From NCBI GenBank assembly GCA_903888515.1, contig CAISTY010000221.1:1-60559 (forward strand): a stretch of DNA of 60,559 nt. Reading direction: 5' to 3'. The stretch comes from Akkermansiaceae bacterium (GTDB lineage Bacteria > Verrucomicrobiota > Verrucomicrobiia > Verrucomicrobiales > Akkermansiaceae). This document shows positions 37,376 to 46,697 of the stretch, one piece after another. The notes beneath the pieces are model-generated. The model made no database searches, had not been told where the DNA came from, and saw only the letters and a program-made list of their open reading frames with translations. Each line of letters starts with the position of its first letter. Within the stretch, counting starts at the first letter, position 1. A program made the position numbers and the translations under genes.

Positions 37376-39103
37376 TCAGAGTTCCTGTTCGAGGGTTTTG
37401 AGCGTGTGGAAGAGTTCCTGCCAAACGCGGAGGCGGGGTTCGACGGCGAGTTTTTCGCAGGCGATGTGGGTGTGGATGTCGCCGAGCGCTGCGGCGTAAT
37501 CCTGGAAGACGAGACGCAGCGCTTCCTCGAAGTCGGTGTGCAGGGTACTGGCGAAAACACCGCAGGTATCTAGCAAACGGCGCTGGAAATCACGGGTGAT
37601 GGCATTGCGGGTCGCCCAGGCGGCGGTCACCCCGAATGTTAGAAAAAGCACTGCCAGGCCGGTGATGATCCAAGGTGCCCACGGGACACCCAGCGCGCCG
37701 CAGGTGGCACCGGCGATGGTGAGCACGAGGGTCATGAAGATGAAGGATTGCAGGGAGTGGTTGCGGCGGCGGAGATCCTTGTCGAGTGGGTTGCGGACTT
37801 TCAAATTGCCGATGCCCTGCCTGGCGGCGCAACCGAGGCGCTGCACGAAATGAGTGCGCGCTTCCAATAGGGTTGTGTCGATCGGGTGGGCGGCATTGAG
37901 ATCCACGCCGAAGGCGGACTGGACGCGTTGGCCGAGTTTCAGCCAGTGAGCGTGACAGGCATCGGCGACTTCGGCGCCGTCTTTTTGTGCCACGGCATCC
38001 ACGGCGGATTGGAGGCGCTCGATGAAGACGGCTTCCATTTCCGGACCGGTGCGGGTGCCCGTGAACGCATGGATGATGGAGGGAAAGGCATTGAGCCGGC
38101 GGCGGAGAAGCTTGGTGACATGCAGGCCTTCGGATTCAAACGCCTCGGCGACCTGCGCCAGGTGGCGGGGCAGGCGGGTGACAAATTGTTGGCGGATGCC
38201 GATGATCTCGGCTTCGACGTTTTCGATGAAACGGCTTTGCGAGTTGATGGAGCGGGTTTGCTCCTCGATGCGCTCGTCCACGGCACGCAGGGCGGCAGCG
38301 GCCCGGCTGCGGCATGATTCCAGAATCTCCAGGCGTGCGAAGGATTGGCAGATGTGATGGGAAATGAACTCCTCGAGTGCGGGGTAGCCGCTGGCCTGCA
38401 GGAGGTCCGCGTTGATAGGGTCCGTGCGCTTGGCCTCGCAGGCAAGTTTGCCGGAAACGGCGAAGATCGGCGGCACTTGGCCGATGCGTTTCATCGATAG
38501 GTCCGCCATGTGCCCGAGGATGACCGCGATGTCTTTGGATTCTCGCAGGTCGGCTTGCTGGATGATCAAGACCACGCGTGCCAGCACTCCGGGCGATAGC
38601 CCTGAGAGCGCATTCCAGGTGGCCGCACCCCATGGATTGGCAATGGGATACACGAACAAGACCAGATCCGCGGCGTTCAGAAAGCGTTCGGTGACGGCCT
38701 GGTGGCCCTGAATGACGGAGTTGGTGCCCGGAGTATCCACCAGTTGGAAATTCCGCAGGAACCCGAGCGGACGGCAGCGTTCTTCTAACAATGGAGCAAC
38801 CGCCACATCGTGGGCCGGGTTTCCGAAGCGATACAACAACACGCGGTTGGTTTCCGGGAGAATGTTTACCCGGCAAAGGTCATGCCCGCAGAGGCCGTTG
38901 ATCAGAGTGGATTTGCCGGCGTTCACTTCGCCGCAAACGACGAAGAGAAACGGGGAACCGAGGCTGGCTGCCATTTCCGCCAATGGAAGGTGAGCGCCGG
39001 GATCCGTGCCGGTTTCCACTGCGAGATCCGCAATGCCGCGCATGACTTGCGCAAGTTTGCCGCGCATCGCGAAATAGCGTTCGCCGAGCATGCCAGCGCT
39101 CAC
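37376..39103 (-). CDS. Dynamin-like GTPase with membrane segments
   Basis: The 575-aa product has an N-terminal GTPase domain: G1 GEVNAGKSTLINGL (about residues 58-71), G2 threonine in ILPETNRVLL, G3 VDTPGTNS and G4-like IIQQADLRE. A long helical region with coiled coils follows (ERIEEQTRSINSQSRFIENVEAEI). Two hydrophobic segments sit near residue 475-515 (SFIFMTLVLTIAGATCGALG, IITGLAVLFLTFGVTAAW), a paddle-like membrane element. This is the bacterial dynamin-like layout, used for membrane remodelling or stress and phage resistance. The next gene upstream encodes a deacetylase after 16 bases. The role here is open. Confidence 0.85.
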   Translation of the reverse strand: MSAGMLGERYFAMRGKLAQVMRGIADLAVETGTDPGAHLPLAEMAASLGSPFLFVVCGEVNAGKSTLINGLCGHDLCRVNILPETNRVLLYRFGNPAHDVAVAPLLEERCRPLGFLRNFQLVDTPGTNSVIQGHQAVTERFLNAADLVLFVYPIANPWGAATWNALSGLSPGVLARVVLIIQQADLRESKDIAVILGHMADLSMKRIGQVPPIFAVSGKLACEAKRTDPINADLLQASGYPALEEFISHHICQSFARLEILESCRSRAAAALRAVDERIEEQTRSINSQSRFIENVEAEIIGIRQQFVTRLPRHLAQVAEAFESEGLHVTKLLRRRLNAFPSIIHAFTGTRTGPEMEAVFIERLQSAVDAVAQKDGAEVADACHAHWLKLGQRVQSAFGVDLNAAHPIDTTLLEARTHFVQRLGCAARQGIGNLKVRNPLDKDLRRRNHSLQSFIFMTLVLTIAGATCGALGVPWAPWIITGLAVLFLTFGVTAAWATRNAITRDFQRRLLDTCGVFASTLHTDFEEALRLVFQDYAAALGDIHTHIACEKLAVEPRLRVWQELFHTLKTLEQEL

Positions 39104-39119
39104 GGTGTTAGAGGAAATA

Positions 39120-40040
39120 TCAGGAGTGGTCGGTTGTCACGGCCGCCTGAACGGTTGCCGCATCGGTTTTCATGGCCAACAGTTGGGACACCGTGACGAA
39201 TTGGAAACCGTTGCGCAACAGGCCATCAAGGGTGGCGGGCATGGCGTCCACGGTCGAAGCATGCAGGTCGTGGGATAGAATGATCGAGCCCGCTGTGGTG
39301 CCGTGGAGAATCCGTGAGGTGACCACACTGGAACCGGGGCGTTTCCAATCGAACGGATCCACCGACCAGAGAATCGTCGGGTAACCGAACTCGTTGTGGA
39401 TCATCTCGCGCTGGCGCTGGAGCAAACCGCCGTAGGGCGGGCGCATCGTCCGCGGTTGCACGCCGGAGGCACGTGCGATGGCATCCCGGCAGCGTGACAA
39501 TTCCATGCGGATTTCCGAATCGCTGGATTTGCTCAACAAGCGGTGGGAGTGGGTGTGGTTGCCGATTTCATGGCCTTCTGCGACGGTGCGGCGGACGACC
39601 TGCGGATAGAGATCCACGCTTTGGCCGATGAGGTAGAAGGTGGCTTTGATGTTGCGGACGCGCAGGATGTCGAGCAGGCGCGGGGTGTTCTGTGGATGCG
39701 GGCCGTCATCGAAAGTCATGGCAACGTACTTCCCGGAAACCATAACCCGTGTGAAGGTGATGCCGGCGTTGTTAGAGAAGTTGGAGCTGAACGCCATGTC
39801 CGGATTGCGCGGTATGGGTCCTTGGAACGATGGCGTGCGGTAATTGGAATTGTAGGGGGTCTTGAGCAGACCCGCAGTTTGTGTTGTCAAGGAAGGCGCG
39901 GCCGAGCAACTGCTCAGAGAAGCGGCACAAAGCAGGAAACCGCGGCGTGAGAGGCGCAGTGGATTTTCCGCTTGGGCAGACTCGCCATCGAGCGTGGCAT
40001 TGAGCAGTCGGAAACCGAGGGCGTGAAAAGGATTGGTCAT
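39120..40040 (-). CDS. Secreted polysaccharide deacetylase (NodB family)
   Basis: The 306-aa product has a twin-arginine-like signal RRGFLLCAASLSSCSAAP, in which a lipobox-like LSSC might make it a lipoprotein. The catalytic NodB domain has motif 1 VAMTFDDGPHP with the two metal/catalytic Asp residues, motif 2 GNHTHSH (both metal His), motif 3 MRPPYGG and motif 4 WSVDPFDW. The motif 5 region SIILSHDLH supplies the last His. It should remove N-acetyl (or related) groups from peptidoglycan or polysaccharide. It is in a minus-strand run between thiD and the dynamin gene with a 16-base gap, possibly one transcript. Confidence 0.9.
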   Translation of the reverse strand: MTNPFHALGFRLLNATLDGESAQAENPLRLSRRGFLLCAASLSSCSAAPSLTTQTAGLLKTPYNSNYRTPSFQGPIPRNPDMAFSSNFSNNAGITFTRVMVSGKYVAMTFDDGPHPQNTPRLLDILRVRNIKATFYLIGQSVDLYPQVVRRTVAEGHEIGNHTHSHRLLSKSSDSEIRMELSRCRDAIARASGVQPRTMRPPYGGLLQRQREMIHNEFGYPTILWSVDPFDWKRPGSSVVTSRILHGTTAGSIILSHDLHASTVDAMPATLDGLLRNGFQFVTVSQLLAMKTDAATVQAAVTTDHS

Positions 40041-40064
40041 GGGATCTCTGTGTGCGGGAAAACT

Positions 40065-40931
40065 TTAAGGGAGCGTAGGAATTCCGGGCGTCGTGTCACG
40101 TCTCGTTTTTTCAAGCGCGTTTTTTTCAGGCAGCGTCCCTTGATTCAGGGCATGGAGAGTGCCGCCGCCGGGAGCATCGAATGCATAGGACTGACGCAAT
40201 GCTTTCCCGAGGAAATTCTTGGCCAGTCCGACCGCCTCCGGCAGCGATGTGCCATGGGCCAACGCTGCGGTGATGGCTGCGGCAAGCGTGCATCCCGTCC
40301 CGTGCGATCCGCCCACCGGAATCCGCTGCCCGGTGAAACGATGCACCTCGCCGCGATCCACCAGCAGATCCAAGCAGTCCGGCCCCGGCAAGTGCCCGCC
40401 TTTCAACAGGACGGCCGTGCCGAATTGTTCGGCAAGCCGCCGGGCTGCGGATTCCAGCGCTGTTTCGTCCGTGATGCGCTCGCCAAGCAGGGCTTCGGCT
40501 TCCGGCAAATTCGGGGTGATCAGCCGCGCCATGGGCAACAGCAACTCGCAATAGGCCGCCATCGCACCCGGCTCTAACAAGGGAGCGCCGGCGGTGGCGA
40601 TCATCACCGGATCCACAACTAACTGAAACCCGTGGCGGGTTGCCAGGATCTCCGCCACGGCCCTGACGTGCGCGGCGGAAAAAAGCATGCCGGTTTTCAC
40701 GGCGGCGACCGGGAAGGCGTCGAACAGCAGCGCGATTTGATCGCACACGATGTCCACCGGCACCGGATGCACGGCCCGCACGATGTTGGCGGTCTCGGAT
40801 ACCACGCAAGTGATCGCAGTGAGCCCGTGAACGTGGAAATGTTGGAAGGTCTTGAGATCCGCTTGAATGCCGGCCCCTGCCGAGCAATCGGAGCCGGCAA
40901 TGGTCAAGGCGACGGGTACCCCATGCGTCAT
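40065..40931 (-). CDS. thiD: Hydroxymethylpyrimidine/phosphomethylpyrimidine kinase
   Basis: This 288-aa ribokinase-fold kinase makes HMP-PP for thiamin synthesis. Diagnostic motifs are TIAGSDCSAGAGIQADLKTF, VVDPVMIATAGAPLL, LITPNLPEAEAL, VLLKGGHLPG and the anion hole/catalytic GGSHGTGCTLAAAI. The start at 40929-40931 gives the usual MTHGVPVALTIAGSD. A longer frame to 41063 is rejected. No other thiamin genes are nearby. It is 25 bases upstream of the deacetylase gene, so cotranscription is possible. Confidence 0.95.
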   Translation of the reverse strand: MTHGVPVALTIAGSDCSAGAGIQADLKTFQHFHVHGLTAITCVVSETANIVRAVHPVPVDIVCDQIALLFDAFPVAAVKTGMLFSAAHVRAVAEILATRHGFQLVVDPVMIATAGAPLLEPGAMAAYCELLLPMARLITPNLPEAEALLGERITDETALESAARRLAEQFGTAVLLKGGHLPGPDCLDLLVDRGEVHRFTGQRIPVGGSHGTGCTLAAAITAALAHGTSLPEAVGLAKNFLGKALRQSYAFDAPGGGTLHALNQGTLPEKNALEKTRRDTTPGIPTLP

Positions 40932-41078
40932 GCCTCTAAATAACGCGGCTCCGCCAACCCGCAACCCCCATTTCCATCCTTGCGCGGATTCCTGAATACG
41001 TGTCGATACCCGGAGGGCACCACCGGTTTTCGGGCGAACTTCGCTTGCTCCCTGCCATCCCACCGACGGCCAAGCGCT

Positions 41079-41927
41079 TCATGATAAATATGGTTTCGCG
41101 AGTGCCGAATAATCCAGATCTCCCAACCCTGCGGCACATAATTCCGCCATCCGGCGGGACACCGCTTGGATCGCCGGGGTTTCCAACCCGGCGGATTCCG
41201 CCAAGGCCAGCACGTAGCGACTGTCCTTACCCATGTTGGATAACGAGAAATGCGTTTCGAAGTTCCCGGCGACCATCATTGGAAACTTCATCGCAGCGAG
41301 CGGTGAACCGCTGACATTTTCCGCGACGGCCTGGATCAAACAATCCGCCGGCACCCCGTGGCGGGTGGTGATCGCCAGCGCCTCCGCCATCGCCTGCACG
41401 GTGCAGGCGGAAATGAGATTGGTCGCCAGTTTGATCACGGTTGCAGCGCCGACCGGGCCGCAAGGCAGCCGGGTCTTGCTGGTGACGGCCAGCAAGGGTT
41501 CGAGAGCGTCTGCCAAAACCGGGTCTCCTCCGAGGTAGTAAACCAACTGCCCGTTGCCCGCAGCCACCTTGCTGCCGGTGAATGGCGCGTCCAGAAACCG
41601 GCAGGCGCGGGCCAGGCAGATGCGCTCCAGCCATTGCGTCGTTTCCAAATCCACGGTTGAATGGTTCAGGACCACCTGCCCCGGTTGCAGGAACGGTTGG
41701 ATCCGCCCCGCCACCTCGCGCAACGCCGGGGCATCTTTCAGATAGATCAGGATGACCGCCGCATCCATCACGGCTTCCTCCGGTGTCGCGGTTTCGCCCG
41801 CGAGCGCCTTGGGCGTGCGATTCCAACAGGCACCCCGCCACCCCGCTTCCATCAACCGCGTCCATGCGCGCGATCCGATGATCCCGAGCCCGAGCACGGC
41901 GATTCTAGCAGACGAGTCGATGCTCAT
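41079..41927 (-). CDS. NAD(P)-dependent beta-hydroxyacid dehydrogenase-type oxidoreductase
   Basis: The 282-aa product has the dinucleotide motif VLGLGIIGSR, the substrate motif DAPFTGSKVAAGNGQLVYYLGG and the catalytic lysine in VIKLATNL. This fits the 3-hydroxyisobutyrate dehydrogenase/glyoxylate reductase family. The C-terminal helical domain has GKDSRYVLALAESAGLETPAI, which is typical. Substrate specificity cannot be told. The start overlaps the preceding stop by one base (TAATG), so it is coupled to the secreted coiled-coil gene upstream. Confidence 0.88.
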   Translation of the reverse strand: MSIDSSARIAVLGLGIIGSRAWTRLMEAGWRGACWNRTPKALAGETATPEEAVMDAAVILIYLKDAPALREVAGRIQPFLQPGQVVLNHSTVDLETTQWLERICLARACRFLDAPFTGSKVAAGNGQLVYYLGGDPVLADALEPLLAVTSKTRLPCGPVGAATVIKLATNLISACTVQAMAEALAITTRHGVPADCLIQAVAENVSGSPLAAMKFPMMVAGNFETHFSLSNMGKDSRYVLALAESAGLETPAIQAVSRRMAELCAAGLGDLDYSALAKPYLS

Positions 41928-42790
41928 TATTTCCGTTGCAGAGCAAGTTCCACGAGTTTTGCCGCCTGTTTGCGGATTTCCTTCATCATTTCGCGAGTCG
42001 GCTGTTCGTTTTCATTGAGCACCATTTCCCTGCGCAGGCCGGCTAGCAGGTCTCGTATCGCCAGATAATTCGGCCGTTCCGAAATGCGCGGCTCCAGACC
42101 CGCCACCGACTCGGTATAATAGTCCGCGATGTCCTCGCGCATCACCTTGCGCGCGCGCTCTTCGGAAAACTGTTTGTCCACCGCCACGGTCGAGACTTCC
42201 AGCGCGCGGATCCAACCACCCAGTGAAATCAAATGCGCTAGATCCGCATCGCGCAGGGTGATCAACTCCCTCTCGACATCCCGTTGCGTCGCCGCAAGTT
42301 CCTTCTTCAATTGCTTCACGTCTTTTTTCTTGGCGCTGTCTAACAAGCTCGCCGCATGGCGGTTCACCCGGTCTCCCGCCCCCAGCGCCTTGCCGTAGCG
42401 CGTCAGATCCGTGGCCATATCCTCCACCTTGTCCAACTGCTCGGCCTCCACCACCAGAAACCCGTCGGCAATGAGAAATCCCAACTCGATGGCGAGATCC
42501 GCGCGGTCCAGCGGCATGCGCGCCGGCATTTTGCGTTCGGTTTCCACCAGCGGCAGCGGCATCAGAAACTGCAGGGTGTCGAACAGCTTCGCAATCGAGG
42601 GGGCGGTGAATTCGTTCACCGCAAGCTCCTCGCGCACGTGCGGGTCATCCAACAGGTCCACTGGAATCCCGTTGTTCGCGTCCGCTTTTTCCGCTGCTTT
42701 TTTGTCCGCCGGCGGGGCGTCTTCCGCCGCAACCTGCGGCAGCACGATCACCACCCAAACTCCTAACATGCATGCCAAAACGCTTTTCAT
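41927..42790 (-). CDS. Secreted helical protein, unknown function
   Basis: The 287-aa product starts at the ATG at 42788-42790 with a signal peptide (MKSVLACMLGVWVVIVLPQVAAED). A longer frame from 43084 runs through the regulatory region and is rejected. The mature part is charged and mostly helical (DKKAAEKADANNG, LLDSAKKKDVKQLKKELAATQRDVE). It contains LIADGFLVVEAEQLDKVEDMATDLTRYGKALG. No enzyme motif was recognised. It is probably periplasmic. Direct repeats and a palindrome lie immediately upstream. Confidence 0.65.
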   Translation of the reverse strand: MKSVLACMLGVWVVIVLPQVAAEDAPPADKKAAEKADANNGIPVDLLDDPHVREELAVNEFTAPSIAKLFDTLQFLMPLPLVETERKMPARMPLDRADLAIELGFLIADGFLVVEAEQLDKVEDMATDLTRYGKALGAGDRVNRHAASLLDSAKKKDVKQLKKELAATQRDVERELITLRDADLAHLISLGGWIRALEVSTVAVDKQFSEERARKVMREDIADYYTESVAGLEPRISERPNYLAIRDLLAGLRREMVLNENEQPTREMMKEIRKQAAKLVELALQRK

Positions 42791-43168
42791 GGCGGAAGTC
42801 TGGCATTCCTTGCCGCATTCGGCAACCGACAAAAATCGCCCCGAGACCGACAAAAATTGCCCGCATCCCGCCTTCCGTCCGCGCCCCCGATATTGCGGGG
42901 TGAAATTTTGGGGTTGCCAAGTGCTCGCGGCTGATCCACTTTTTTCCCGTTGGAACGACGGAGCGGTGTTTCGCATTGATTTTTCGAACTGCCACTCGGG
43001 TTGACTTCTCCCTGCCCCCACCGGGTTTAGCATGTCATTTCCGGCAAGCCGTATCGGTTGATCCGCAGGATCGCATCTTCTCATCCAGTCCTATGGACAT
43101 GCGAGTGATTCCCCGCTCCCATGTTCGCCCCCGCCAGTCTCACCCAAACCCCCATTATACCTATTCCC
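42791..43168. other. 378-base divergent regulatory region
   Basis: No gene is seen between the minus-strand secreted-protein gene and yebC. The region holds a palindrome (42810-42825), two near-identical direct repeats (42825-42840 and 42846-42861), and TTGACT at 43001-43006 with AT-rich sequence TTTAGCAT near 43026-43033 as a possible yebC promoter. Confidence 0.5.
42810..42861 (-). promoter_or_regulatory. Palindrome and tandem operator-like repeats
   Basis: TTGCCG and CGGCAA pair across CATT at 42810-42825. Right after it, ACCGACAAAAATCGCC and ACCGACAAAAATTGCC (15 of 16 identical) recur with 21-base spacing, about two helical turns. They lie 20-71 bases before the minus-strand start at 42790, as expected for binding sites of a regulator. 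No regulator is identified. Confidence 0.45.
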
Positions 43169-43921
43169 ATGGCCGGTCACAACAAGTGGTCAAAGGTCAA
43201 ACACATCAAAGCCAGAGTGGATGCCATCAAAGGCAGGGTCTTCAGCAAGTGCGCCCATGAAATCGCACTCGCGGCCCGCGCCGGTGGTGGTGATCCCTCT
43301 GCCAACGCCCGCTTGCGCTGTGCCATCGACAACGCCAAGGCCTGCTCCATGCCCAAGGACAACATCGACCGTGCGATCAAAAAAGGTACTGGCGAGTTGG
43401 GTGGAGACGTCATTCAGGAAGTTGCCTACGAAGGATACGGCCCGGCGGGCATCGCATTCATCGTCGAAATGGTCACCGACAACCTCAACCGTTCTGTCGC
43501 GGATATGCGCTCGATCTTCACCAAAAACGCCGGTAGCGTCGCCACCCAGGGCAGCGTTTCCTATCAGTTTGAACGCAAGGGGGAAATCCATATCCCTGCG
43601 GCCGCTATTGACGAGGACCGCCTCATGGAGTTGGCCATTGAAGCCGGTGCCGATGACGTGCAGAGCGACGATGACATGCACATCGTCCACACCGCCCCCA
43701 ACGAACTCGGTACCGTGGCCAACGCGTTGCGCGCCGCAGGCCTGAACGTCACCGCTGAAAAACTCGTCTCCATTTCCCAAAATCCAAGTGTGGTCACCGA
43801 TCCGGTGATCGCACGTCAAATCCTGAAACTCCACGACCAGTTGGATGACTATCCTGACACGGTGAATGTTTTCACCAACTTCGAAGTCGCGGACGAAATT
43901 CTCGATCTGCTCGATTCATGA
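43169..43921 (+). CDS. yebC: YebC/PmpR-family translation or transcription factor
   Basis: The 250-aa product begins MAGHNKWSKVKHIKARVDA, the family signature. GRVFSKCAHEIALAARAGGGDPSANARLR and KACSMPKDNIDRAIKKGTGEL are the conserved N-terminal block. EVAYEGYGPAGIAFIVEMVTDN and KNAGSVATQGSVSYQFERKGEI follow. YebC proteins are annotated as transcription regulators, and recent work links some members to ribosome rescue at proline stretches. An ATG upstream at 43121 is rejected because it would add an atypical leader. rho follows after 44 bases. Confidence 0.95.
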   Translation: MAGHNKWSKVKHIKARVDAIKGRVFSKCAHEIALAARAGGGDPSANARLRCAIDNAKACSMPKDNIDRAIKKGTGELGGDVIQEVAYEGYGPAGIAFIVEMVTDNLNRSVADMRSIFTKNAGSVATQGSVSYQFERKGEIHIPAAAIDEDRLMELAIEAGADDVQSDDDMHIVHTAPNELGTVANALRAAGLNVTAEKLVSISQNPSVVTDPVIARQILKLHDQLDDYPDTVNVFTNFEVADEILDLLDS

Positions 43922-43965
43922 AGCGCTTTGTGCGCCATGCGCATCCCACTTTCACCTGATCCCAG

Positions 43966-45786
43966 ATGACCCAAAATACCCACGAGGACACCCAGCCGGA
44001 AATTCCGGCGGACAGCCAAGGCACCCGCCCGCCCGCCCGCAAACGGGCGACGAAAAGCATCGCAGTGCCAAGCAGCCCTAACAAATCCGTGGTCGCAAAA
44101 GTCGCCGCCAAAAAAGTCGTGGCCAGGAAAACCGCCGCCCGGGAAGTTGCGGCACCGGGACCATCCATGCCCGATCCGCTGGATGAATCCACGCCGAAAA
44201 AGCGGCCCTCCCGCGCGAAAAAAACCGTCGTGGATTCCGCGGCGGTGCCGGAACCCGTGTCTAACGAGCCTGCCGCACCGGAACCCGCAAGCTCCGTGAA
44301 TCCGCAGCGATTCGGTCGCGTCCCTGGTGGCGGACCAGTCGTTTCCCGCGAACCTCCACCCCCTCTCGAACTGCCGCAATCCGAGCCTCCCGCATCGGAT
44401 CTCCCGGGTCCTCCGGCCATGTCCCCGCCACGGCATCCTCAACCCGCCGAACGCCAAGTCCAAGGTCAGCAGCAGACTCAGAATTTCCAAAACCGCGACC
44501 ATCAGGGGCGTGAAAGCCGTAGCAAACGCCGCCGCGACAAACGCAAGAACCGCAACGAACGCCAACCCCAAGGTAAGTACCAGCCTCCTAACAAATACCC
44601 CGATCCATCGCGTGCCGATGGCGGAGACATCCCGGGCGGCGATCCCAACGAACGCCGTCCCATCCCGGTCCCCGGCCCGAAAATCGCGACCGATGGCATG
44701 CTCGAACTCGTGCCCAAGGGCTTCGGATTCCTCCGCCTCCCCGGAAAAAACTTCGAGCAACTGCGCGATGATATCTTCGTCACTCCCGAATTGATCCGCC
44801 GCCACAACCTGCGTGCCGGCCAGTGGCTCCACGGATTCTCTCAGGATGGGCCGCGCGGACCACAACTCGTCGAACTCACCGCAGTCAATGACATGCCGCC
44901 CGAGGAGGCTTCCAAGCTCCCGCACTTCGATGAACTCAAGGCGATCAATCCGGGCCGCCGCATCAGTTTCGAAACCACGCCGGAGCGTTTCACCACCCGC
45001 GTGGTGGATATCATGGCACCCGTCGGCCGCGGTCAGCGCGGACTCATTGTGTCCCCCCCCCGATCGGGGAAAACCACGTTGTTATTGCACATGGCGGAGG
45101 CGATCCGCGAGAAATATGAAGACACCGTCCACCTGATGGTGCTGCTCGTCGACGAGCGCCCGGAGGAGGTCACCGAATTCCGCCGGGCACTTGCCGGTAC
45201 CGAGATTTTCGCCAGCTCTAACGACGAACAGCCGCGCAACCACTGCCGCATCGCGGAACTCGCCATCGAGCGTGCCAAGCGTCTCGTTGAGTCGGGCAAG
45301 GATGTGTTCATGGTCATGGATTCGATCACGCGTCTTGCCCGCGCCTATAACAACACCATGAACAACCAGGGTCGCGGCACCGGTTCCGGCGGCATCACCA
45401 TCGGCGCGCTGGAAGTCCCGCGCCGGCTCTTCGCCGCCGCCCGCAACACCCGCGGCGGAGGATCCCTCACCATTCTCGCCACCGCCCTCATCCAGACCAA
45501 CTCGCGCGCCGACGAGGCGATCTTCATGGAGTTCAAGGGTACCGGCAACATGGAACTCGTGCTCGACCGCAAGATCGCGGAAAACTATATCTATCCGGCA
45601 GTGGACATCTTCAAATCCGGCACCCGCCGCGAGGAGTTGCTCATCCCTGAACACATGCTCCACAAGATCCACCTGATCCGCCGCGGCCTCGCCGGCCACC
45701 GCCCGGTCGAGGCCATGGAACGCCTCTTGTTCTTCCTTAAAAAATTCTCTAACAACCCGCAGATGCTGATGGAAATCAAAGGGTGA
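43966..45786 (+). CDS. rho: Transcription termination factor Rho with long disordered N-terminus
   Basis: This 606-aa Rho is longer than the 419-aa E. coli enzyme. The first roughly 230 residues are proline-, basic- and Q/N-rich low complexity (KRATKSIAVPSSPNKSVVAK, RRRDKRKNRNERQ). The RNA-binding domain follows, DGMLELVPKGFGFLR and DDIFVTPELIRRHNLRAGQ. The ATPase core has P-loop SPPRSGKTTLLLHMAEAI, LLVDERPEEVTEF, the Q-loop and R-loop region TGSGGITIGALEVPRRLFAAARN and Walker-type DSITRLARAYN. The C-terminal RREELLIPEHMLHKIHLIRRGL is normal. Such inserts are seen in several high-G+C and Bacteroidetes-like lineages and may drive phase separation. Confidence 0.96.
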   Translation: MTQNTHEDTQPEIPADSQGTRPPARKRATKSIAVPSSPNKSVVAKVAAKKVVARKTAAREVAAPGPSMPDPLDESTPKKRPSRAKKTVVDSAAVPEPVSNEPAAPEPASSVNPQRFGRVPGGGPVVSREPPPPLELPQSEPPASDLPGPPAMSPPRHPQPAERQVQGQQQTQNFQNRDHQGRESRSKRRRDKRKNRNERQPQGKYQPPNKYPDPSRADGGDIPGGDPNERRPIPVPGPKIATDGMLELVPKGFGFLRLPGKNFEQLRDDIFVTPELIRRHNLRAGQWLHGFSQDGPRGPQLVELTAVNDMPPEEASKLPHFDELKAINPGRRISFETTPERFTTRVVDIMAPVGRGQRGLIVSPPRSGKTTLLLHMAEAIREKYEDTVHLMVLLVDERPEEVTEFRRALAGTEIFASSNDEQPRNHCRIAELAIERAKRLVESGKDVFMVMDSITRLARAYNNTMNNQGRGTGSGGITIGALEVPRRLFAAARNTRGGGSLTILATALIQTNSRADEAIFMEFKGTGNMELVLDRKIAENYIYPAVDIFKSGTRREELLIPEHMLHKIHLIRRGLAGHRPVEAMERLLFFLKKFSNNPQMLMEIKG

Positions 45787-45857
45787 TGATTCGCTTTCCA
45801 TGCAATGAACAAGAACGAACACCGACAGGCCGGATGAACCATCGGCCATCCTGTCCC

Positions 45858-46691
45858 ATGCTGACACCCCTCCATTTCCCCACCCTGCTCGCCGCGCTGG
45901 CACTCACCGCCGCCGCCCCGCTGTCCCAGGCCCAAAGCACCAACGCCAAGGTGCCCGGTAATCCGCCTGCCACGCAACCGACACGGGAAAATCTATCCAT
46001 CGATCTCGGCGGCGGCATGACGCTGGACTTCGTTCGGATTGACCCCGGCTCGTTCACGATGGGATCGAACAAAAGCCGCGAGTGGGACGAGAAACCCGCC
46101 CACTTGGTCACGATCACCAAGCCGTTTTACCTCGCCAAATACGAGGTCACACAGGAGCAATGGGAAAAAGTCATGGGAGGCAATCCCAGCATCTTCAAGG
46201 GTGCCAGGAATCCTGTCGATGGGGTGAGCTGGACCGATTGCCAGAGCTTCATGGCGAAGTTGATGGAGAAAGTGCCGGGCCGGACGTTCCGGTTGCCGAC
46301 GGAAGCCGAGTGGGAATACGCCTGCCGTGCCGGATCTAACGACGATTATTGTTACGGCGAGGGCGAGGATTCTCTGGCTGAATACGCATGGTATCGCGAC
46401 AACTCCGGGAAGACGACCCATCCGGTCGGCGCAAAGAGGCCGAACGCGTGGGGTTTGTATGACATGCATGGCAACGTGTGGGAATGGTGTGTGGATTGGC
46501 ATGGGGGTTATCCCACCGTCGCCGTGAACGATCCCCAGGGGGCATCGGGCCGGGTGGTGTACCGGGTGTACCGGGGCGGCGATTGTGGCCACGGCGCGAG
46601 TTACTGCCGTGCCGCATACCGCTACTATTACGAAGCGTCTGCCTACGACTTCAGAGTGGGCTTGCGACTCGTCCTCGGTCCGGTGCCCTAA
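45858..46691 (+). CDS. Secreted formylglycine-generating-enzyme (SUMF1)-like protein
   Basis: The 277-aa product starts at ATG 45858 with a signal peptide (MLTPLHFPTLLAALALTAAAPLSQA). A GTG at 45783 overlapping rho is less likely. The FGE-sulfatase fold is clear: DFVRIDPGSFTMGSNKSREWDEKPAH, KPFYLAKYEVTQEQWEKVM, PVDGVSWTDCQSFMAKL, FRLPTEAEWEYACRAGS, GNVWEWCVDWHGGYP and a final RVYRGGDCGHGASYCRAAYRYYYE. The N-terminal half is complete. Whether the catalytic Cys pair of true FGEs is kept is unclear, since many bacterial homologues are non-catalytic. The next gene starts within 10 bases, so they form a unit. Confidence 0.85.
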   Translation: MLTPLHFPTLLAALALTAAAPLSQAQSTNAKVPGNPPATQPTRENLSIDLGGGMTLDFVRIDPGSFTMGSNKSREWDEKPAHLVTITKPFYLAKYEVTQEQWEKVMGGNPSIFKGARNPVDGVSWTDCQSFMAKLMEKVPGRTFRLPTEAEWEYACRAGSNDDYCYGEGEDSLAEYAWYRDNSGKTTHPVGAKRPNAWGLYDMHGNVWEWCVDWHGGYPTVAVNDPQGASGRVVYRVYRGGDCGHGASYCRAAYRYYYEASAYDFRVGLRLVLGPVP

Positions 46692-46697
46692 CAATCC

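Noticed and set aside
43849..44925. A 358-codon minus-strand frame opposite yebC/rho
   Set aside because: It has Gly/Arg-rich composition that mirrors the low-complexity Rho N-terminus, so it is a shadow frame.
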